The notes under the pieces were generated by a model. It saw nothing but the letters and a program-made list of their open reading frames with translations. It had not been told where the DNA came from and made no database searches. Of a stretch of DNA of 64,000 nucleotides, positions 1-14,000 are shown piece by piece. The first letter of the stretch is position 1, and every line of letters starts with the position of its first letter. The stretch lies in NCBI RefSeq assembly GCF_004193775.1, contig NC_041018.1, positions 38,914,608-38,978,607 on the forward strand, given 5' to 3'. The translations under genes and the position numbers were made by a program. The stretch is from Glycine soja. Taxonomy: Eukaryota; Streptophyta; Magnoliopsida; Fabales; Fabaceae.

Positions 1-3000
1 AACGATTAAAAAAATCAGGAAAGCGAAAGATTAAATTATATTTTAAGTAAATAGTCATTTTCGTCTTTAAATGTGTAGAACGCTCACAAATTCATCCATA
101 TATGTGTCACGTAAGTTCTTTCATTAATGATAACAGACAAAAGTTAATAGATGGATAAATTTGTCGCACTTTTTTCATTTTTGAAGACTAAAATTTGAAT
201 TTCAAAAGACGAATTTGTCAGCACTCTACATATTCAGGGACACCCTACACATTCAGAGATAAAAATAACTATTTACTTATAAATTAATTGAATAGTTTTA
301 AATGAATTAAAATAAAATATTTAGATTGAAATAATTTCTAATTCCATATATTAGAAGGAGGGTCGTTGCACTCTTAACAAAAGTTTTCAGTTTCTCCGAT
401 CCATATGCATGATCTCAATCCATGTCACGGCCATGAATTATCTCCTTGTTTTGATATATGTTGTGAGTGTCATCTTCATTACTCCTCTCCCGATTGTTAG
501 TCTTCTCATTTGAACGCCTACTTTTATCTCGTTCTCCATCCAGCTTCTCATCCTTGAATAACAATACGATTGATTTTTTTGTAGTAAAATGTAAAGCCGT
601 TATTAATCATCAGCATTAAATGGTATTGAAAAAAGAAATTAACTGGAATACAACCTTTCAAATTCATAGAGAAGCAACAAAGAAAGATTTAAAGAAAAAA
701 AATAGAATACTGTGTGAATAAATACAAATTGAGACATGAATGTGTTTTTCATATAATGATATATATTACTCTGGACCTTGAGCAATAAGCGGACATTTAT
801 TTTAGAAAAGTGGATTTGAGAAAAAAAAATGGAAGAGAAGAAGGGTTAGATGTGATTTTGACTAGAAATTCGTGCACACGCGATTTTTAGAAATAGGTTG
901 TTAGAGCATTGATCATAAATCTAATTACATTAAATATAGGCACCGATATTATATATTTACGTTAATTGCATTAAATATTTATTTTCAAATATATCAATTA
1001 CATTTGGTAAAAAAATATATCAATTATATTATATATTAATTATTTTCAATATAAATTACTTACCAGACTATTAGTGGGGATTAAAAATTTTGAAAAAAAT
1101 TAATATATGCTGAATAATAGATATTAAATTCAGTCACAAATTCAATCAGATTTCATGGATAGTGATTGAATTCTCATATATTATTTATGAATGTATAAAT
1201 ATTATATAGATTATTTTTCATTTACTCAATCAATCATTCATATATAATATTTACAAATTTTATTTTCAAATTGAGAGAAAAAAATGTATATGTAATAGTT
1301 ACCATCATTAAAAAATTTACATGATATATAAGAATTACCAAAATTTTCGAAAAATTATTAAATTTTTTTTGTAACTACCATTAAATTTTTTATTATTTTC
1401 AAAATGTTACATCATTAAAAAAAGGTTTACATTAAAAAATTTCCAAACAAATATTTTATTCCTCCCATTAATTTTCAAAAAATGTTTATAAGTAATAGTA
1501 GGAATTACCAGTTATAAAATGATGGAAAACTACAATAATAAAGAATTTAAACTTCTATAATTACGTAAATCATGGATTAAATTGGAAGTTATTTTATCAC
1601 ATTTATTAGGATTTATTTGTTTGCCTTGATTGATTAATTAATTTAATTTAAATTATACCGACATAAATGTGATTTTTAATCGACCATAACCTATATTTGA
1701 ATTCTCAAATTTATTATTATAAATTAATGTATATTTAATGTATTTTGTACCCTGCTCAGTAGGCACTTTTGCTCAATAAATCTCTCAATAATCGAGCTAC
1801 AGCGACACAGTATATAATAATGAGTTAAAGAGATTTTATTATTAATTTCATAGATAAAATTAGAAATAAGATTAATCACTGTATTTTTTTAACTAAATAT
1901 CAACTCAAAAACTTATTCTTTTTATATATTTTCTTTATTAATATTTTTAAAATTTTTCTATATGTTTCATATATATACACAAAGGATCTAGAGGGTGAGG
2001 CAATGCCCGTGTTTATCCCCCATTGCATCTGTATCTGTTTCTTAACTAGTGTCCTCTTAAGACACTTGTTAGTATTTAACAAAAATATAACAATCGTTTG
2101 AAATAGTTACACAGAATGGTTTTGCATTTGAATCGTTTAATGATGTTATAACAATGTTAATCATGGACTTTATTAGTTACTGAATACTAGTAATATGCAT
2201 AAGACAAATGTCAATAGTGACTTGTCTAAAACAATGATATTATGTCGATAATAAAAGAAGTATATAGGAGTAATTAAATGAAAAATATAATATGTTTTTT
2301 AAGATTGGTTAAAATTATATTATTAGCTTAATATAATATAATAAAATATTTTTAATGAAATTACGTGTATATATTTTTGTTTAATATATGTTTTATATTT
2401 TAGATTACTTGTATATAAAGAATCATATACAAATTGTTTCTTCCAAAATCCATAAAATATTGAAATGGGTTCTAATCACTAATCACTAAATATAAATTAA
2501 TTGATTTTTATAATATTTACAATATAATCAAGCAAAACAATCGGATCCATTATGATTAGGAATGATAATAGATAAGATACTATAATACTTATTTCTATAT
2601 CCACACACAAAAAAAAAAATCACCGTACCCAAATTCATACATGCATTGGTAATAACTTTAATTAATTATAAAAAATAATAAATAAGATATTGATTAGAAT
2701 ACAATAATAGTTAAATTAAAATCTAATTCAAATATCTTTATAAAGCATAATAAATAAATAGGAAAATTTGAAAGAAAAAACTAAATAAGGTAATATTTTT
2801 TCAAAAGTAAGGAACATGAATTATTTCTAAATAAATAAAGATCATGATCTATCTTTATAAAAAAATATAATTTTTTTAATTAAATAATGTAATCTATTTC
2901 ATGGCAAATAAAAAATGTCTTTTATTTTATTTTTATTGATTAAAAAATATGATTTATCTTTCTATTATTATTATTATTATGAATATGGGTAAGATTAGAT

Positions 3001-3786
3001 GGTATCAAACTCAGCAAAAATAAATAAATAAATAAAGATTAGATGGTATTCATACCCACACCCGTATCCGTTAAAATTTGTAAAGTCTGGTAGACTTACC
3101 TATAAAGCTTATACCCATTAAATGAATAATTATTTTATCCATTATGGATAATTTTTGCAAATACCCAGGGAGTCTGGTAGAATTGCCATCCTAACTATGG
3201 TGGCTTGTTAGTTTCTTTTGTTTTTTTGTTTTTTGACAGGAGGTGGCTTGTTAGTTTCTAGTGGGTACTAAGAAATTTAATTTAGGACAAAGAATGCAAT
3301 GACAAAATACAAGATTTGGTAACAATCATAATTGAAACACATGCATTTAAGAACTAGAAGGTGCTTTAATTATTTAAGAAAACTATTTTAAAAATATATT
3401 ATTATTACTATAATCAATTATATAAATAAATTTATATTTGTTTATGTTAAGTGAATTTTTTTATGATAATTTTTTTATTTAAATTTTCCATGTTTAATTT
3501 TTATTTATAAAAATAGTTTTGTACTTAAAATAATAATTAAATATTGAAGGTGGAATGAAAAATTAAAATTATAGTTTTAAACATTTTAAAAAAAAAATCA
3601 AGATAAAAGTCTTCATTATAATTTTAATTTCTTTAATAATTGTTAAAAACAATCACTTTCTTAGAAATAATTTTTATACGTGAAAAAAGTATTCTTTAAA
3701 ATTATTTTCTAAAAATATATTGATTTTTATATCAACCTCATCCCCTTCTCAAGAATATTTAATCCCAAAAACAAACATTACCTAAA

Positions 3787-3833
<47 letters not shown>

Positions 3834-6800
3834 CATCCAAATACTTCTCAGTCAAAAACATCATTTAAAATGTTTATATTATGATTTATCACAGAATTAA
3901 AATGAAAAACTAATTTAAATATGCATTACATTCTTATTCATCAAATTAGAAATGCATAATTATAAATATAGCATTTAAAGTTTTCTTAAAATAACGAGAT
4001 AAATGAGTTATCGCTATTGCAGGGATTTTTATTCAAATTTTGTAAGTCAATTTTTATTCAACTTATAGTGATCTTTGATCAATATATATAAATATTAACT
4101 ACTATATACGAGCTATTAAATTTCAATTTTTATCCACAATTTATTTCTTAAAAATTTAATAATTAAAATACAATTCCTCTAACACCAAAGTAATCCCTAG
4201 CTTATTGGTTATTCAATTCTATCTTCAAAATTTGACTTAAAATTTAAAGATGAATACAAAATAAATTGAAGTGTTATGAAGAAACGAAACAAATAAGTAT
4301 AATTTTTTTTCTTTTTATATTATCTATTTTCTTTCCTTTCAATTTTTCCATATATATATATATATATATGTGTGCGCGCGTGTGTGTTTGCCAATAAAAT
4401 ATATCTATAAATATTAATAAAGATAATTATCCCATTTAATATACACATTTCTTATTTCCAAGTTATTATTTAATATATATAATTATTTTTATTTTTTTTC
4501 ATAAATCTTCAAGATATAATACTATCACTTCCTCTAAAAAATAATGTTACCACTATTTTCTTTAATTTTTTTTTAAAATAAAATAAAGATAGAGCCATGA
4601 AATGTTTCTTTTTTTAACTAATATTTGTAATGACAACCATTCTTCCCGTATATTTTGGGTCCCTAATTAAACGCAGAAGGTTACAAATGCATAATCCAAA
4701 GGTTGACCTAACTCCACGTAATAATCATCACAATATTCACGGGACCTAACCCAAAGAGACTAAAATTAAAGAGTATCTTACTTTTGGAGCAAGGATGTTG
4801 CCGTGGTGCATGTCCATCGGCAGTGACCGATGTATACATTGAAGAAGGAACGGTGGTGATGATTGCTGTTTGGCATGGGATTTCGGTGCATTTGTATGTA
4901 TATTACTATTAGTAACACATTTTTTTATAAAATTTATTTAATATACTTTATAAATAAAATTATGAATTCCATCCATTATTAAAAAAAAAAACATTCACAA
5001 GATTTTGCTATTTTTGATGAATTTTAATAAATAGTTAAAAGAATCCGATTTGAAAGAATATATAAGAGAAGGTGGCATTAGAATGTATTGTGATTTGAGT
5101 GGATCTTAAGCACTCACTGTTGAATGAATGTGCACATCGCGAGGGAAATGCAGTGACGGAGCTAATTTGGTTTGTGGTGAATGAATATTCACATGCTTAA
5201 GATTTGTTTCAATCACGTTTCAGGATTTGACATTTACATGTGATCTACCATTAACTCTTTAACTCTTATTTCATATTTAAAACAAATTAGACCTAACTCA
5301 TCCTTTAAGCGAGCTTGCTTAAAGGAACATGATTGTCCAAGTATTATTTAAAAATGTATATTTTATTACTATATTGTTAACTAATGTGACTCATCTTATC
5401 ATTTTATTTGAGAGCATGATAGTGACAGCATATAATGCAAGCTAAAGATTTGAAGCAAAATGCCACATGATGCAAATTTCAACAAACAAATCAAAAACCA
5501 AGTAGAATCAAATCGCTCTTAACCACCAATTACATATATTAACTTATCTAGGGTTGCTATATATAGTAACTAATTGTTTTAAGTTCAAATTTTAAATATG
5601 TATTTGTATTAAATATATACTCTAGAAGAAAAATTATTAATTATAAACTAATCTTGTCATGATGCAATTATACTAGTCTCATCGGTTAACTCAAGTAAGA
5701 TTATTTCTTGTAAAAGAAATATGCTTTCAACATTATCCATCAAGATCATTAGAAAATAAGAACAACTTTAATAGAATCCAAGGCTTAAGATATGGAAAAG
5801 GGAATATCACAAATCCAAGACTAGTACTCCCTCCTCTGTTTCCCATGAAAGACCAACCAAGAACTACAAAATTGAGAAAATTTTCTTTCATTGTTACTCC
5901 CTCCTGATCACGTGACTGATATTAATTCTAACTTCCTCCTCAAGCATGAGCCAAAGAACTAAAAGGTCAAGACCTAAGCTATAGGATCTCCATCTCACCC
6001 TCGAAGTATGTTATGAAAATAAAAAAGTCTACTCCACCTATTATGTGCCAAGACAGAGGAACAATATCTGGGACCACAGCATCATCAGCATATTTAGTAA
6101 CTGTTTAAGCACCCAACATCACTATTTAATTTGCGTCACGCTGAGTGGCTTTTAATGGAGGAGGTATCACCAATTCACCACCGTCAGACCAATGGTATCC
6201 ATCTCAAAAATCCTAAACATGTGAATTCTACTACTTCTTTAATATTACGCATATATTATGATGAAGTAATCATGGTAAGTTGCAAGAATATTCTTTCAGC
6301 ATTAATTGCCTTTAAGTAATCATGGAGTATGTCCGAGTAAAAAGAAGTTTATGTTATAAATTTAATCGTAAAATATATTCAAATATAATAAAAAAAATTA
6401 TAGCAATTATAAATTATAAAACCCTTGACATTTTAAGGTAAAATTATTTTCGAAGCATAAATAATACTCTCTTTGATTAGTGGACTTCTGTTGGCACAAC
6501 TTTAACATATCATTGGTGTCTTACTTAGTAGTATTGGAAGCGTTTTCCGATCTTCCATTTTCTAAAACAAAGGGGGAAAAAACTCTTCCAATCATCCTAA
6601 TCCCTATGTGTGGCTCAAGGAGGCCATATCTTGGGAGTGAGTTAATTATATTATCCTGTGTCCGTACAAGTTTGATGATGAAAGCTAACACGATTTGCTT
6701 ATATTTGAATATTTCTATATATGGTTGAAGGGTGAAAATGCGCTAAATTTATTTTTTTTAATAAAAAATTATAAGGTATGTATCTCAACTACCGAATTCA

Positions 6801-8035
6801 AGTTTACTTATCGTTTGATTTGGTCTCTGAGAACTTAGATTAAAAGTGTAAACAATCTATATTTTTAAAATAATTTATACTTTGTTTTAAAGTACCAAAT
6901 AAAACATCAAACAATTAGAACTTGGTATGTAGACAGTTAAGTTTAATGGACATCGTATATACATGTCAACTGTGAAGATTGAATAATCAACTTAATTAAT
7001 TGCTTCAATAACTTTCCCATTGTTTTCACTTATTGATTCGTCCCAACGCATGCTAGGTTACAACTAAAGTAAAATTATTTCTTTAATTCGGTGATATAAT
7101 TTATTTAACTTTGTCTCTAGTTTATACTAAATGTGTTTAGTTTAAATTATCTTAAGGAAATGATAATGTATTTTTTACTACCTTGTTAACCAAGCTTTTT
7201 TTTATTACTTTTTTTTACTAGCTTGTTTTAGAAAATACAAATTATTTGCTAAATTTAAACATTACATAATATATTTACGTTAATACAAATTGATGAAAAA
7301 TTGTATCATTTTGAATTAAGTTCATTTTCATGTTTTTTGATGTTCAGGTTTCCTTTTCCAAGTTTATTTGATTGGTAAAACTAATTAGAATTTTCAGACA
7401 AAAGTACCACCTTTTCAAAATGCATATACATACCTACATGCTATTGGAATAATATGAGTGTGAGAGAATAAAAACTAAATATCTATTTATTATTTATTTT
7501 ATTAAATAAATAAATAATTCTAAAAACAAGACTTTATATTAATGCATTTCTTATTTTTAAATATTGATATTAAAATTATGAAGAAAAAAACATTTATATT
7601 TTTTACCCTTTTACAAATATTAAAAAATAGGTTAAAATTATGATCAAACTTTTATAGTTATTATGCACAACATTAATTTAATTGGGTTCCATAGTTTCTG
7701 GTTGAAAGCAATTAAATTAATAGTCAATGCCATTCATTTCAAATATATAGTATATGCCAACCATAGAAAACGAAGATGATTGAACTATGTGATAACCCTG
7801 CATTGTTATTCATATGTAATGTACGCATAGACCATAAATATATTACATATAAAATAAATTACAACAAATTAGAAAAATCTCTATGAATTGATCTTTCCAT
7901 TTATGAAGTATACATATATATAAGAAAGCATGTGGTGCATGGGGGATTGATCTCTAATAGTAATAATCACTAATCACCTATCTTTAATTACATATATATA
8001 TTAGCTCGGAACTATATATATATGTATATATATAT
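1..8035. other. AT-rich intergenic DNA, no gene recognised
   Basis: Short open frames occur here, for example at 6131-6319 and 6480-6728 on the plus strand, but none has a recognisable motif, splice context or sensible composition. The interval is dominated by A/T runs. There is a (TA)n tract near 3790-3830, a TA/TG/CG dinucleotide run near 4350-4388, and a weak foldback-like pair of ends (TTAGGAATGATAAT-like near 2557 and its degenerate inverse near 3180-3196) that could be an old MITE. Confidence 0.6.
3790..3830. repeat. (TA)n microsatellite
   Basis: Uninterrupted TA dinucleotide tract of about 20 units in intergenic DNA. Tracts of this kind are usually length-polymorphic between accessions. 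Confidence 0.9.
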
Positions 8036-10184
8036 CTAGCATGCCGCGGATGATGAATGAGGGAATGGATAGTTGTTACTTTTGTAAAAGGAATGATGAT
8101 GCGTCTTTGAGCCAATGAGCAACGTTGTCGTGTGTGAAGAGCCATTGTTGTTGTTGTCACCGTTGTTTTCGTTGCCACCGCAGATTCTCTCACAAGAAGG
8201 GCATATGGAAAGTGTGGCTGCTGGAATCTGCATATAAAGAGGCACTGGCGTTGCTTGCATTGACTTTAGTTCTTGCAGCTCCTTTTGCAGCTTCTTATTT
8301 TCTACTGTTAGAGTATCACAGCACTTCTTGAGTAGTTCACAATCTGACTCGGTTTGCTTTAGTTTTGTCCTGTACATGTAATGCAATTATGTTAGAAAAG
8401 AAAAAACAATCTGCCCTATTAATTACTTAAAATTAATTAATTCTAAATAAAAATATTTGGCTCAAAATACATTAATCAAAATATCAATTTCCAACCCAAT
8501 TTTGTTTAAAAAATTGTCTTCTTTAAACCCTATTCTCACATGGTATAAAATCTATTGAATTCTACTAAGTTTCAATTATATCATAAACCATCTTATATTT
8601 AGATGAAAAAAAAGACAGAGTTTGAGGGCTTTAAATAAAAATATCAAACCAATTTTGTTATTTTAAAAAAAAAAACAAAGGTACTTAATCAACTAAAAAA
8701 AACTGAAAAACCAAAATCACATATAGTCTAGATGGAAGACTAAAAGTACATTTGAATAAAAAAAATCTTTATAATCTTCAAAACTTTAAAAATGTTTTTT
8801 TTTTTCATTTTGTATGAAATCACATATATCTACTATATAAGAAAGACATGCAATCATGTTGGAATATGATAGACTTTAAAAATGTTTAATATTTTGTTTT
8901 AAATAAAGTTCATGATAATGAACAACATAAAGGCATTAGTTAAATAATATTAAAGACATTTATTACATATTTTTTATTACTTACAAAGTAAGTATCAATT
9001 ATTGATTGGTGAATTTAATAAATATTTTAATGACAATTTTCTATTTTTCTTTTTTAACCGTGCCCGTTCTTCTCTCTTTAAACAGTTAGAAGGACTAGTA
9101 TATTTTTTTTATGCGAATAGAAGGACTTATATGAAGTTAAATAATTATTCAATAAATAACATGAAGCATATTCATGCATAGATTTATATGAACACTTATT
9201 TCTAAAACCAGAGGAACAAGGTAAAGTAGGGTACTTGGAAGCTACCTGGCTCTCCTATTCTGAAACCACACCTCTACTTGTCTTGCTCGCAGATTCAGTT
9301 TCATTGCCAATTCTTGCTTTTGCTTCTGAGAAAAATGACAAAGGGATTGAAAATCGAGTTGAGAAAACCTTACAATGAATTAATGATTGATCGAAGAATA
9401 ATAAACTAAACCATGATCAATCATATATCATATATATATAATATTGATTAATGGAAAATATCAACACACATCCCCTTTTTGGAAGTGCATATACGTGGAA
9501 AGAAAAGATATATATAGAGAGAGAATAAAAGAAAAAGAAAATGACAAATATGATAAATGATGTGATGAAAAATATATATAAAAAAAATAAGAGGAAAAAT
9601 GAGATAGACATAAAATGAAAGAGAAATAGATGTATGATAATAATTGTTCATATAATTAATTAAGGTACCGGATTGAGAGTAGAATGCTCTCTGAAATTTT
9701 CCTCCAAGACTGCTGCTTGTTCTTTTGTGAGTCTAAGTTTCTTTCTGGGGTTACCATCCTCATCAACATCACCAACAACCCTTGTTGGAACTTTCTCTAC
9801 CACTACCTCAAATTCTTCTCCTCCCAAGACCTGATCTCTTTCCCTCTTGATGCTAGAAGAGTTGGAAAATGAAGACACCGCACTAGGAGAAGAAACTTGG
9901 GGACGAAAATATTCATAGGACTCAGTCTTTGAACTTGGTTGATTATTATTATTCACTTCATCATCATCATCACCATCATCATCATCTGGTGGTCCTAATG
10001 TAAGTGAAGGGTATGTGTTGTTACATTTTGATGATGGATTCTCCACTTTTTTGATCTTATGGCTTTCTCTCATGGGATCATTATTTGTACTCTTCATGCA
10101 ATTCCCTGATTGATCATGGAAGCTAACAAGACCAAGACCAAGACCAAGTCCAAGCCCTGTGTTTGATGTATCATGAAAACTCAT
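8036..10184 (-). CDS. HD-Zip class II homeodomain-leucine zipper transcription factor (HAT22/HAT9-like)
   Basis: Nuclear DNA-binding protein of 309 residues, expected to bind CAAT(C/G)ATTG as a dimer and usually to repress transcription. Exons on the minus strand are 10184-9669, 9325-9246 and 8369-8036. All junctions are GT-AG, and the summed coding length of 930 bases closes the frame. The N-terminus has an LxLxL run (residues ~11-20, alternating L and G) and a second SLTLGP motif, both typical of EAR-type repression motifs. An acidic Asp run and a basic patch precede the homeodomain (residues ~146-202, with helix 3 [11 protein letters not shown] crossing the exon 2/3 junction). A leucine zipper follows, then CPSCE at residues 255-259, which is the class II hallmark, and the C-terminus ends in SAAC. 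From memory of the family, that ending and exon layout fit the HAT22/HAT9 group best; the exact orthologue is inferred. The ATG at 10184 is the first in frame and gives the expected N-terminal repression motif. Confidence 0.93.
9957..9986 (-). repeat. Coding trinucleotide repeat in HD-Zip exon 1
   Basis: A run of ATC-type triplets on the plus strand encodes an almost pure Asp tract (about nine Asp interrupted by Gly) in the N-terminal region. It lies between the SLTLGP motif and the homeodomain and is likely a length-variable linker. Confidence 0.7.
10121..10160 (-). repeat. Coding hexanucleotide repeat (Leu-Gly)
   Basis: Direct repeats of the plus-strand unit CCAAGA encode alternating Leu-Gly near the N-terminus of the HD-Zip protein. 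This makes the LxLxL repression motif itself a microsatellite, so its length may vary between alleles. Confidence 0.75.
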
Positions 10185-10255
10185 GATATGAATTCTGAGG
10201 GTGAAAAATGTTGAAGGGGTTTGCTAGCTGAAACTTGCAATATGTTGTGAATAGA

Positions 10256-10270
10256 TATTATATATATAGA
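10256..10270 (-). promoter_or_regulatory. Probable TATA box of the HD-Zip gene
   Basis: A TATATATA-type run on the minus strand lies about 75-85 bases upstream of the start codon. This is a plausible core promoter position that would leave a short 5' UTR. TA runs are common in this DNA, so the assignment rests on position only. Confidence 0.45.
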
Positions 10271-10648
10271 TGAAAAAAATGATGGTGCGGGTTGGGAAAT
10301 TATAGGAATAGAGAGACTTGTAAGAGGGGGTTATATATCGTGTGGGAATGAAGAGGATTTATTATATGATTGGGTTTGTGCCTTTGTGGGGTCTCATTTA
10401 ATTTTGTTTGTTTATTAGGGGTATTAGGCAAGGAAATGAGAGATTTAATGCATGGAGGCAAATGATGATATAAATGTGTGGTTAATTAATTGTTCTGGAA
10501 AACTATGAAATTAATTTCCTTTTCTCCTTTTGGCTCATAAGTTGACCATGGGAAAGTTAATGACTCCTCCCCCTTCTTTTCAAGCAGGACATGTTCTGCA
10601 AAATAACAAGCAAATGTATCATGATGAAGTGGATATGGTATATGGTAT

Positions 10649-10664
10649 ACGTGGAATCACGTGG
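10649..10664. promoter_or_regulatory. Tandem ACGTGG (ABRE/G-box-like) pair upstream of the HD-Zip gene
   Basis: Two ACGTGG cores lie 10 bases apart (10649-10654 and 10659-10664), about 470 bases upstream of the HD-Zip start codon. Paired ACGT-core elements are the classic binding context for ABA-responsive bZIP factors. Arabidopsis HAT22 (ABIG1) is reported to be ABA-induced, so the location makes sense, but function is inferred. Confidence 0.45.
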
Positions 10665-11020
10665 AAAGTGGATAGCACAATGTAGAGCATATATGATCGA
10701 GATCTAGAGAATATTTCAGCCCTTTTAACCTTTTCACTTTTCTACTTTTATTCCAGAATTTTTGGTTTAACTTTTTTTTTTGTTACTTTTTTAACAGTGA
10801 TCAAAAGTAATTTATATGCATCTACTCAAATTTTATGGAAGTTGTCTGTTGTGTGGTTTTATATATTTAATAAAAAAAATATTTGATAAGAAATATTTAA
10901 TGTTTTTTACATCATGCATGTTTCTATTGACACACAATATTGTCCTTTTGATTAAATATTTATCCACGATAATGAAAATACATTAGTTGACTTTAGAAAG
11001 CCTTTAGCGTTAAGATTTTG

Positions 11021-11029
11021 CAATCATTG
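11021..11029. promoter_or_regulatory. Exact HD-Zip II binding consensus upstream of the HD-Zip gene
   Basis: CAATCATTG matches the HD-Zip II pseudopalindrome CAAT(C/G)ATTG exactly, about 840 bases upstream of the start codon of the HD-Zip II gene. HD-Zip II genes are known to repress themselves and each other, so this is a candidate autoregulatory site. A site of this length could also arise by chance in DNA this AT-rich. Confidence 0.4.
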
Positions 11030-14000
11030 AATTTTCTGGTAATTAGTTTACATACCTAATATATAGTCCTAAATAATACTAATGCAAACTTGCTGTAAAA
11101 AAAAAAAATACTAATACAAACTTATGATATTTCACCTGGGTTATGTCGTACTAAATTTGTAGCATATATATGTGTGCCTCTGATCATTATTAAGAGATAT
11201 ATACTATTATGAGAACTATTGATAACTCACTCTTAAGTAGCGTTAGTAAAAAATATTAAAATTTATGGAATATAGGTAAAAAATATTAAATAAGATGTGA
11301 AAGTGTCGATCCTCATTATTTCATGAGTATGAATAAATTTTAATTAATAAAAAAAATAATATATTTCAAAGTTATTAATAACGTTTTCTGTATTAGTTAC
11401 CATAGGTTTGTAATTTCGTTATCATGAATTTAATTTTGTAAATGAACACCAAGTATTTTAAAAGGAAAAGAAAATAACAGTTATTATAAAAATATGAAAT
11501 ATTTGACGAGACAACGATTATAAAAACTCAATTAAAAAAGGTGACAAGACAATGTTCTTGAGGATTGGTAGTTGACCGAGACGTGTGATCCAATTGGCTG
11601 GCTACAGAAAGCTTCCATAAATTAATTTGACTAAACCTTTTTCAAGAAAAATATTGCGAAAAAGTGCCATTTTACTTAACGAATAAGATAAAGAATCTTG
11701 TAATCTTAAACCTTTCCACACGGTAGATAGGAGAATATATAAAAATTGCCACTGTTTGAAATGTGAAAGAAATTGAGCTGAATTCAATAGGGCGTAACAT
11801 TAGAGTTTGAAGAAGAATTGAGTATTTTTATTTTAAGTGAAATTTCATATTTTGTGTAGTAAATTTTGAACAAAAAGAAGATTTATTTAAATGCAAGTTT
11901 ATTTGAACTTGAAAACTGCATGTGGAGCTTGATTTGAATAGGAATTTTAATTCAATTTATTTTTAACTAGAGATAAAACTTAATTCATTTTTCTTTTTAT
12001 AAACAGCGTGCAAAGCATCACAATAGTAACTTAGATTCCAACGAGATATATTGACAGTATCTAAGACACTATATTTATCAAAGTTTAGTCGATCTTGTTG
12101 CTCAAACCCTAGTGCTCAAGTTTGATTAAAATAATTTAATCATATCCTATTCGAGTTGGGTATATTGTCAGATTCCAGCTTGAATTACTTATCAAGCTAC
12201 TTACTTATTTGATTGTCATATGTTTTTAGGGGATAAATTTTCAATGGACAGATTGAACAGTCTTACAGTGGTCCTCCTAGTAAGAGGCCACTATACACAC
12301 CACCAAAGGGACACTATAGTTAATAACGTTCCCATGTGTGCACCTTTCCGCCATTGTCACTATGGGGATACTAACAGGATGTGAAATAAAAATAGAGTTG
12401 AGTTTTTAGGAGGTGAGACTTAAAGTAAAAATTGAGAGATATGTAAAATCTTTTAGTTAATATGTGTATCTTTTTTTTTTTTTATTTTAAATAGTTAATA
12501 ACAAATGTTAATAATTCTAAATCTTAAGTTTTAATTGTTTTATCTTTGAGTCCATCCAGATTAAAATTATATTTATAGAATGAAAAACATAAAGGTGTAT
12601 TTTGGGAATATATTAAAAAAAATGAAAATGGTCATGAATACTCAAGATACTATTATATATGTATCTTCTGATGATTAATTAATAGACATTTGTGATACTT
12701 GAGATTATATGATCAGCATTATATATACATGCATGCATTCTATCTATCGAATTAAACTCGATGAGATAAGGTGGCTTATAGTCATAATCGTATGATCTTA
12801 AAAAATGTGTTATTAAAACTTTATAATATCATACCATAATTTATATATAGCTACGGTATGCGTAATGACTTGATAAAAGGCGTGCGTGCATACTTGAATT
12901 CACGACCACAATCCATTATTGGCTTATTTTTCTTCTATTTCGATAATTGTTTGCATAACAATTCCTCAAATAGTTCAGATGATGGGATACCACTTCAAAA
13001 GAGGCAAAACGAGTTGATATGGTTTGAGTTGAGAGACAATCCCACACTCATCAAGGGAACAACAAGTCAGAATGAAAAATGTGGAGTACAAAAGCAATAT
13101 CCACAAGGAGACATGTTCTCTCAAGCTTCCAGATCATATATTTATCGTTTATTTTCTCGCTCTCTCTCTCTATATATATATATATTTGCATCTCAGCGGT
13201 CAGAGCCGTTATAATGAATAGAGGGGCTTTCTTTTGTTTCCAAATGATATCAATGCAGTTTTTCTGTTTAATGAGAAACCCTAAACCATAAATGTATTCT
13301 CTTCCGAGGGCAAGTTGTTAATTTGTGAGATTGAAGTCAATTTTATTATGATTTGTTCCTTCTAACTATCTTCTAATTAAGAAATCAAAGAGATGCCATT
13401 ATATATATATATATATATATATATGAACCAGTAGCTAGAGTAACAATACAGAGAAGAAAAAAACTAAAAAGGTCTACCTAACGATGTAAAAATGTTTTTG
13501 TTTTATAGGGCCGGTTCAAGTAGGGATGGGCCACAATCCTAAGATGAGGACGCACTGCATATATACCTATGAGGTAAATTCAATATGACGCTAGTTCTTT
13601 ACCCACTTATTATTTTGGAATCTCTTGACATGGGTAGTGCCAATAAGGGAACTTGAATTCTCTATTTTCGGGTGTAAAGAATTTCATGAATTGCAAATCG
13701 AGTAATTATAGCAAGTCTTGGATGGTTACTCAATCCAGTAAATTTGCTTGGACCTGTCCATGTAAACCTAGAAAATACAGGTAACAATAATAACATGTAT
13801 AATAATTCTTGGTAAAAACACATGAATGATAATTAAAAGTAAAAATAAAATCAAATCAAATCATCAAGCCATTAAATCGCTAATCATTGTTTTCTTGTTT
13901 CTCGTGTTCTCCGCCTCAAGTGAACACAATCAATATAAAAAAAATTAAGTAAAATAAATAAATTAAATTAAATCATACAAAAAGAAAAACATCTACCACT

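Noticed and set aside
2556..3196. Possible MITE with TTAGGAATGATAAT-like ends
   Set aside because: The end similarity is short and imperfect. It is noted within the intergenic entry and not called as an element.
9417..9651. Hydrophobic minus-strand frames within the HD-Zip gene
   Set aside because: They lie inside intron 1 of the HD-Zip gene, and the hydrophobicity comes from T-rich intron sequence.
12858..13214. 118-codon plus-strand open frame
   Set aside because: No recognisable motif, ends in a low-complexity Ser/Leu/Tyr tail encoded by a CT/TA microsatellite, and no splice or promoter context.
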